64,000 bases of DNA, taken from positions 622,501 through 686,500 of the forward strand of contig OZ005617.1 in assembly GCA_963930655.1 (NCBI GenBank), read 5' to 3'. This DNA comes from Myrica gale. Lineage: Eukaryota; Streptophyta; Magnoliopsida; Fagales; Myricaceae. Positions 56,101 through 64,000 of this stretch are shown one piece after another. The notes beneath the pieces are model-generated. The model searched no databases. It saw nothing but the letters and a program-made list of their open reading frames with translations, and had not been told where the DNA came from. The translations under genes were made by a program, and so were the position numbers. Each line of letters opens with the position of its first letter. Within the stretch, counting starts at the first letter, position 1.

Positions 56101-59100
56101 CATTGACTGGCAAATCTTCAGGATTCGCAGTTGCCACTTCAGATTGAGGCTGGTACTCTAATTTTGATGCTGCAGTATAAACAACTACTTGAAGCAGACC
56201 CATGACCTGAAGCATTTAAGATGGACCCCAGTTATTTATTTGTTCATAGCTAAAATATGGACCAAGTTAACCTATTCTATACAATTAGTGGTAAAACCTA
56301 CTATAAGATCACTCAATATGGATATCAAATATACCTGCTCTAGGTGAGCTGTACTGCGTAGAAAAAGAGGCCTATTCAAAAGCTTCAGGAAAAGTATCAA
56401 GGGTATATCCCTGTCCAGAGAGTTCCCCAAATAAATTGATGGAAGTCCTCCTTCCACAATTTTCTCCTTGCCTTTATCCTTCTTGGCTTCCATACATGTT
56501 GGACTCAGAGGCTCTGGAACAAGTGAGGGATCAAAGTAGAATAACGTATTGGCAACAGCAGAATGATTGGTCGCCAAATATGTCAAAATCTCAAAAGTTC
56601 GACGCAAGACCAATGGAGGAAGACCTGTAAAGGGACAAAATTAAGATAGCTTTAATGGAAAATAATCAATATGTAACAAATTATGTAGATAGTTCTGGCG
56701 ACATTGGATGAAAGCGTACCATCCAGCAACTGAGATCGACCATAAACGACATTTGACTGGCAACCATAAAGCCTCTGGGAGTTCATAGTTGCCGATCCGC
56801 TGTTTGAGCCTTCAGCCTCAGGCCTGATCATATCAAGCAAGAGCCGAACTAGAATTGCCCTTGTAACGCTATGTGCACAAAGGTTTAACAGAAGTCTCTG
56901 CAAGAGGCCTTTGACAAGGGGCTAGCAGCACAAAATAAAACCATTAGCCACACATTACAATACACTCAAACTTGTTATGGAAAAATCCGGAAGCATATTT
57001 TCCGAATTTTGAGTAAAAATTTGACCAACTAAAGATGGCTATGGAAGACTTCATGAATACCTCTTGAGATCGGAAAACCCAAAAGCAAAAGTTCATATGA
57101 ACACAGGTCTAATTGTTCTCGAATTTAACCGACTAAAGATGGTTCTGTAGTCACTTCAGAGAACAACCTAATTAAATGCATTATTCCTTTAACTAGAAAA
57201 AAAATGTAAATTCTGGTCATTATTTGACCCTACCTTCAAAGTAAGATGCTAACTGACAACTCCTTAATGTACAAGAGTAAAAAAAAAATTCTACTACCAT
57301 ACATTGTGACTTTTATTAACCCGCTTTGGCAGGTAAGCTGGCAAAGAACTACAAATATTTTCCAAGTAGAGAGCTAATTTACCTAAACATCCCATTAAAT
57401 AGAGCATAGCATTACCTGAGCTAATCGTAGGAGCCGAACCAAAGCTTTCAACGCATTTGCATCCAGAAGTGGCTCACCTTCAATTTCCTTCCCCTTCAAG
57501 CTATCTGCAATGGTAGAAGCTGCCCTTCGTCCTATTGTAACGCCAACACCCCTGTCCATCACTGTCTGTCTGTCAAAACCCAACCCATTCCTCCGATTGT
57601 TTAGCCTTTGGCTGCCTGAAAAAAGGCCACGAGCCTGATAATGACTCATTGCTCGGTCCCTTAGCATTTGAGCTTCAGCAAGTAACGGAGAGGGTAAAGC
57701 AGAGAGAACTGCTTCTGATGAAGTCAGAAGTACCTGAAACAGAAACAAAAGACAAATGTTGCAAATGCGTAAGAAAAACATAGTTACTGCAACCCAATAC
57801 CTAACAATAATGAAAGTTGAAGACACAGACCTCCTCACGCAAATCAGCAGGAAAAGTGGCAATGATTGAAGCGTTGTCCATGTCAACTGGTTGTCCTTCA
57901 GCCTGCTGTGCAACCCTCTGAGCTCTTTGTTGGGCCAAAACTTCTGCCTGAATATCTGGAGGAAGAGCAGCTAAAAACTCGGGATCAATATCTTCAGCAG
58001 AAGGCGGCGCATAAGTTGGAGGCTGAACAGACTGAGCTTGCTGGGAAGCAAGTACCTCTGCCCGTAGATCTTCAGGTAGTGCTTCCAAGAAGGTGGGATC
58101 GATAGCATTAGCACCAGCCACCTCAGTATTAACACTAGTCTGCTCAGCCTGATTAGCATCGAGAGGAACCAGTGTGTTTTGCCTTGGTGATGGCTCGACT
58201 GTCCCGAATTCAGATGAAGCCACAGGTTGATCAGATTGATTTCCTTCAGCATCAACATTATTCATATCAACATCAACACTCACACGGACAGAAGCAGCAT
58301 GAAATTCGTCTGAATTAGGCCTTGGCAAACCAGAAACTGCCCCACCAGGATTACTGGCCTGATCATCAGTTCTTGAAGATCCATTATAACTTGTGGCCTG
58401 AACTGGCACATCACTGAGACTTGCAGGTGCATCAGAGCCCCGGTCACATTGCAGATAAGCACCAACGTCCGTAGATGAATTGATAAACTCTAGCATTGTT
58501 CCTCCCAGCTCATCAGCAATGCCATTTCCTTCACCAATTTCCATGTTATCATGCCCATTTGGTGTGGCGTTCAGTGAAAATGGTTGGATTGACATAGGCT
58601 CATGTGCCTGTAAACATTCACCTGCAGGATCAAGAAAGGATTCTGGATTAACTTGTTCTCCACTAGTTATACCCTCGACTGTGGTGTTAACTGTGGCCTC
58701 GTTGTCATTTTCTTGACACTGGGGTACACCATTTTCTTGATGTTGCCCTTCGCTTTGACTGTTCGTGTTAGCACCCTCCACTGTTACTGTAATAGCATTG
58801 GATGGAAGAGCATCTGGTTGTTTCTCCTGCACGCCTGAATTTTGGGACTGCCTTTCAGGACCATTTAGAGTAGCAGGACCACGCATTTGAGAAATGAAGT
58901 GCTCCTCGACTGCCTGTGCAATGACAGCAGATTGAGCACCAGCTTGTGGCTGACCATCATCAGTCCACCGACCATCACCAGGTCCTCTTCGTCCTGGTAA
59001 CTGCAAGGAGTCCATGCCTACAGAATAATCAGTCAAAGGTGGGGGTGCTGCACCACCCAAACGGTCACCAAAGAGACTGCTTGGTACATTATCATATGGA

Positions 59101-62100
59101 AGAACAGGAGCATCAAACATGTAGAAATGAGCTACATCGAAACTCCCAGATGACAAAGCTTCTACATCTCTGGATGAATTCCCACCCGAGGACCACATTG
59201 TCATCACATCCCCTGACCGGGATGGTCTTAAAAGGAGAGGATGTTGAAAACCATTCACTTCAGCAACAGTTCGGTCAAAAGAAGACCTACCTGTCTGACG
59301 GCGGCGTTCAAAACCTAAAGGCCTGCGAAGACCAAAAAGGTCATCTACATTAACTCCTTCAAAAGGTTCAGCTGCAACATCAATTAGACCACCTGCTGCC
59401 CCGGGTTGACCAAGTTCCTGCAAGTGATCTAACCCATCAAGCGCTTCCCTCCATCTCACCTCTATGACATGATTCTCATGAAAATCATCATCCTCATCAT
59501 CAATCATCTCCTCATTAAAATCATCTCCCAAGCCAGTGTCATCATGGTCTTCCACATCTGTATCAGCAAGAGACATCATGCCACCACCATCTTCTGCTAT
59601 ATCCTCATCCTCCTCCTCTCCCTCATCATCCTCATCCTCCTCAGCGTCATCACCCATGTCATCGTCTTCCTCACCCATATCATCATCTGCTCTATTCTCA
59701 ACACGAAAGTTCATATCGATTTGGTCAGTGTTGTGCAAAACACCACCCTCTTCCATCTCTTCACGCATAAAATCCATCCCAAGCTCCATACGTGGATTGG
59801 TAGCCATTGTCTCCTCCACCTCTATTCTCATATCTTGCTCCACAGACTCATTAGCATTCACATTACGAGCATCTTCACATTGAGAAGTTTCTTGATTCTG
59901 TTGTTCATTCTCCTGCTCATCTCTGAATTCCTCATGTCTGTTTATATTTTGATTATGCTCCACAGTGTGTGCAGCAGACGGTGCAGCTAACTGATCATTA
60001 GGTCTTCCACTTAATCCTATGGACCTCTTCTTGTTCGTGCCATCAGATTTAAAAAATTGTTCACTAGAATTAGCAGCCCTTGTCAAACTTTCCAAAGCCT
60101 TCAGTATGAGATTCACAATTTTAGGAGAATCAGGATGGTCCAAATCAATCACTTGAAGAATGCTAGTCAGGCATCGGACCATTCCTCCATCTATCATGCT
60201 TTTTGCTACGTCAGGTGAACACCCAGAACCACCAGGTAAGTTGCTAGAGGATGAATTTTTTGACAAAATAGAATAAGCCAAATCAACAAAAGCAAAGACC
60301 TTCTTATCTGGCAACAAAATGCTCTTAGTAGAATTGCTCTCCAAGTTTGAAAACGAGAATAAGGCTTTCACAAGTTCACTAATTACTCTCCTACGGCCTT
60401 CACTAGAACGCCCACACAGAACAACTAGGAACCATGAAGCTTTTTCAGACAACTTGCCTCTCCATTCATCAGGTCCTGCAGATTTATCAATAGAGAGTGG
60501 AAGTAACCTATGCAAAACATGATAAATTACTCCACCACCATTTACATGACTATCTGGAGGATTAGATCCCCGGAGCTGACAAAATTCTAAATCCCTTTTG
60601 AGTATAACCCCAACTGCATGCACATACATCAGAAGAATGTCACTCAATAACTTGAGGACAAAAGTCACTTTAGCAAGTCCTGCAGATCTTTCAGACTCGG
60701 ACTCTAATTTCATAGTCTCATCAACTTTTGATTTACCCTTTACCTTTGTTGCAGGTTCATCAACCTCCATAGAAGATAAGTTATTCACACCAACTTCCTG
60801 GCTTTTTGGCGAAGGGTATTTTAAGACTATATCAAGAAGTTGATCGATTACTTGAGTGAGATTGGCAGGGATCTTCTTGTGGCCTTTAGAGCATTTACCT
60901 GATCCATCATATACCTTATTTTCAGAAATCCGGACACATTCATTGGAAGATAAGCCAGCTTCAACACCAGATGCCTTTGATTTGTCCTTTTCCTTCTCTT
61001 TTTCCTTTGATGGCACAACAAAGGTCCTACCTCCAGATGTCTCCAATTGGCAAACAGCACCAGCAGCTTTCATGAAAATCACAGGATCCCTAGAGATAAC
61101 AGACGCCATTGAAGTCAAAAATGTTCGTGCAGAAACACGCCCAGCATGCCCGTTTCCACTCAAAGTTTGTCGTATTTCGAGTTCCATAGCTGTTTGCAGT
61201 GTCTGAGGATCTTCAAGGAGATGCCGCACAATAGCAGATGCAACAGTGTCATATCCAGGGAAAAAACTACTTCTTGGGAGACTAAAAAGAGTAGCCAAAC
61301 CTCCATTTTCAAGGAACTGCAAAGCCAGAGAATGTGTCTTTGTCAACCGAGCACACAACTGCAGAACAGCCTGCATGATCACAGCTGGAACGTGCTGTTT
61401 TATCAAGTCACAAGCGACTAACAGAACCTTCTGACTCTCTTCATCAGTCAAATATCCAGTCGATTTACCCAATATTTTTTCAAAGGATGTACTGGAGTCT
61501 ATATCATGGGTATCTGAAGCTGGTTTTTTCTCTTGAACTGATGCAGGATTTGCAAAAGAAGCAGGATCTCCAGACGAATCCAGCAGAGACCCTGCTGGAG
61601 TTCCTTCCGTACTCTCGGGACAAGTTTTGGGCCTGGACTGCAACATGTTATCCAGGATAAGCAGTAAAGTGCTAATGCATCTGGGGACCAGAATCTCATT
61701 CCCTGACTCATTTCTAGCCTTAAAGTTGGCTAAAATATCTATCGCAGCAGATACAATACCATTCTCTGCAGCAATTTGTCGTGTACTTCCATCCTCAAAA
61801 AGAAGTAAAGCTATAATATGTGATAACATGCTCAATGCACTGGTATCCTTTGAAAAGTCCAAAGGGCAAAGCTTCAGCTGCTGAATAAGATAAGATGCCA
61901 CTTTTGGACGGTCTTCTCCTTTGTTCCGATTGCAAAGTGTAACAAACAGATCATTTAATGGAAATGCCATTGTATCACTGCTCTGAAATAGTTTCACCGA
62001 CGCCACAAGAATATCATCAACAGGGGGTGACTTCATATGCCCATCTTCGGTCAGGAGATCTGTTGATTTCACAATATTATCAACTTTAGCTGTTTCTGAA

Positions 62101-64000
62101 GAATTTCCCAGTGATAGAGCAAGTGCTCGAGCTAGCTCATCATCCTCCTGTACAGGATCCTCAGCATGACTAAACAGCCATTCCATGGCCATCTCAACAC
62201 TATTTGTTTCCACTCGCCTTAGTGCCTCCTCTGCTCTTGCCCTTGTAAAACCCATATCGACTATGGTGGCAATAGTAGCTTCATCAGGTGGAGGGGGCAA
62301 GAACCTCTGGTTTGTAGTCCCCGCAATGCCACTGCGATTTCGTTTCAAATCTCCAACACCAGAGTACACGTGTGTAACAAGCGAAAGAATGGAAGCAACA
62401 AAACCCAGACTACAATTAGGAAACATGGGGTGGTTCCAAACAGGAAGTATCACATCAAGAACCTGAGATTGCAGCATACGAACAAAGACTTCAGGGTCCC
62501 TCGGAACAGGAAACAACCCAATTGAAAGACCAACTGCAACTGGCTGCACAAGAAGCTGTGCTTGGGATGCAGAGGTTGGAGAGAGAAGTGAAGAAGAATT
62601 AACAAAATACTCAAGTTCACGGCAATAGCTCTGTAACGTATCAAGCAGCCATGTACTGTGTGACAATTTATTTCCTTCACATGTCTTTTCATTATCAATA
62701 CCTGATGCTGGGATAGAGTACGGTAGTGTCCACAATAACTGACTTGTAGCCTCAAATGTTGTCAGAAGCTCCTTAAAGGTACCATGAACATAAAAATTAT
62801 TGACCATTGCAGTATAACAAGTTCGTCTCCTGATGTCAAATGTCAGTGATATCATGTCATCCACTACCTTTCCAAGATATCGACATTTCACTGACAAAGA
62901 TGTGTCAAGCCACACAGAAGTAGTATGCCCAGAGAAACTGAGAGCCTCAAGAAATACTTTAGCCAGGCCAGTTCCAAGGGTCTTCGAAGCTGAACTCAAC
63001 AACCCTGTCTCGGCTCTACGACGGTTTGGTGATGTAAATCCCTTGACCAGAGCCGTGAAGAAAGAGCGCATCGTAGAAGCAAGCTTATTGACAATTTCTA
63101 AAACAACAACATCTGGGCTTTTCTTTTTCAAATCCTGGGAAGAAGATGTCTCCGGTGCACTGGACGGAACTTCAGAATCGATGTTCAAAGCCTCCAGGTG
63201 CCGGGCTGTCCTTCCCCGTATGCGGGTCAACCCATGTCGACTGCGTCGGTGCAAACCTTCACCAGAACGCACAACAGAAAGAAACTCTCGGTCACCAGCC
63301 CACAAGGATTGAGAACCATTCCTGAAAATGGGGTTGATGTATCTCACAACTGAAATATTTGCATCATCATCGCTCTCTCTTCCAATAGCAATGGATGGAG
63401 CTGCCTCTGAACTCTCAGGTTCTTGATCAGCATTCTTCTTCTCATCCACCTTGGAATCATTACACAAAGAAATTTGCCAGATTATCTCCCTGTATGTGCT
63501 CCCAAGATCTCTCAAAACATCAGCATCTGCAGTGCCAAGCTCTGAGACCACGCTAGTAGTCCCCTTCAATAAAAAATTAGATAGAGACAGAATGCCTTCA
63601 AGACTGGAAAAATGTCTCAGAACCTTTGTTTGCAGTCCAGATTCAACCACAGCAAGCTGAGTCCCTCCAACTGAAGCTAAGAGTTCATTTGTTGATTTGA
63701 GATGATCTCTCAGAAATGAACATACTGCCCGAGCAAGCGATGCAGAATGCTGTGGTGAGAAGTTCTTAAAGGCAACAGAAATACTCTGACCAACTGACAC
63801 TGAAAGAGGCATTAAAGGCAAAGTAAACAACTGCAGAACAGCTTCAATCCCCTTCTTCTCTACAAATATACGGCATGTATCAGAATTCTGAAGAATTGTT
63901 TCAAGAAGACGAGCAACATTGCTCACATAATCAGAGAGGAATGACTCAATGTGAACAATCGAGGAATCAGCTGATAGCTCAATGATCTGCTCTGAAGTAT
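52284..64000 (-). CDS. UPL1/UPL2-type HECT E3 ubiquitin ligase, 5'-partial
   Basis: Twelve exons read as one frame of 3066 residues plus stop: 64000(edge)-57831, 57733-57416, 56921-56720, 56624-56335, 56206-55917, 55700-54572, 54441-54295, 54144-54064, 53840-53615, 53521-53382, 52617-52511 and 52386-52284. The edge exon opens inside the ARM-repeat region (DUF908/913). A UBA domain follows ([20 protein letters not shown]), then a UIM-like helix ([15 protein letters not shown]) and a long acidic tract (near 59600-59700). Next come ubiquitin-binding LPxxLRxEVL repeats ([20 protein letters not shown]) and the HECT domain ([20 protein letters not shown]). The catalytic Cys is in [13 protein letters not shown], split by the last intron. 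The protein ends GFGFG. Full-length relatives are about 3680 residues, so roughly 600 residues are outside the window. UPL1/UPL2 add ubiquitin chains to proteasome-bound substrates. From memory the Arabidopsis match is At1g55860 or At1g70320. Confidence 0.96.
53095..53139. repeat. (GA)n microsatellite in a UPL intron
   Basis: About 20 uninterrupted GA dinucleotides between the second and third exons from the 3' end of the UPL gene. A second, shorter GA tract abuts the acceptor at 53842-53886. Confidence 0.9.
53267..53286 (+). other. Potential G-quadruplex on the non-template side of a UPL intron
   Basis: G-runs of 8, 4 and 6 separated by single A; the 8-run can supply two tetrads. The transcript of the gene carries the C-rich strand. 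Confidence 0.55.

Noticed and set aside
59469..59990. Plus-strand 173-codon frame opposite the UPL acidic tract
   Set aside because: It is the complement of GAT/GAG repeats, giving Ile/Leu/His/Ser runs. It is an antisense shadow of the acidic region.
63924..63926. UPL protein beginning at 63926
   Set aside because: The codon is GTG (Val) and the frame continues open to the window edge with matching UPL sequence ([17 protein letters not shown]), so the exon is only cut by the window.

Overview
This is nuclear DNA of a flowering plant, a eudicot and probably a woody rosid. The evidence is many short exons with GT-AG introns, AT-rich introns, plant-only families (CslE, NOI/RIN4, WEB, P-class PPR) and a mix of plant LINE, TRIM and hAT-MITE elements. 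The species cannot be read from the sequence. There are no bacterial-type operons, no CRISPR array, and no tRNA or rRNA gene that I could see.

Layout, left to right. (1) 412-4632 (+): last nine exons of a SEC14/CRAL-TRIO lipid-transfer protein. (2) 5653-9402 (-): a five-exon sucrase/ferredoxin-like (thioredoxin-fold Fe-S) protein with a C-terminal membrane anchor, tail-to-tail with gene 1. (3) 10512-14042 (-): a WEB-family coiled-coil protein. (4) 14811-21108 (-): a complete, apparently intact L1-type LINE with a perfect 17-bp target-site duplication, in the upstream region of gene 3. (5) 22232-22574: a decayed 343-bp TRIM element. (6) 23753-36364 (+): a tandem array of three cellulose-synthase-like E copies. 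The first is frameshifted, the second is intact (733 codons), and the third is a two-exon remnant with internal deletions. (7) 37387-38274: two related hAT-type MITEs in opposite orientation, each with perfect 8-bp duplications. (8) 39076-42124 (-): a tiny three-exon NOI/RIN4-domain gene. (9) 42634-42919: a third hAT-type MITE with a perfect 8-bp duplication. (10) 45738-49278 (-): a long P-class PPR gene whose first exon encodes a likely mitochondrial presequence. (11) 52284 to the right edge (-): most of a UPL1/UPL2-type HECT ubiquitin ligase, with twelve exons in one continuous reading frame of 3066 residues and the 5' end beyond the window.

The genes do not form a pathway. What links them is ancestral order. 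From memory, SEC14, CslE and UPL1 are neighbours in one Arabidopsis region, and PPR, NOI and WEB are neighbours in another. Here both sets are interleaved, which suggests that this window keeps the ancestral order that duplication and gene loss split in Arabidopsis. No unknown multi-gene system is visible. The most notable items are the young, potentially active LINE with an ATGA ORF1/ORF2 overlap, the decay series of tandem CslE copies, the hidden PPR first exon, the NAGNAG acceptor of the NOI gene and the precisely bounded MITE and TRIM elements.
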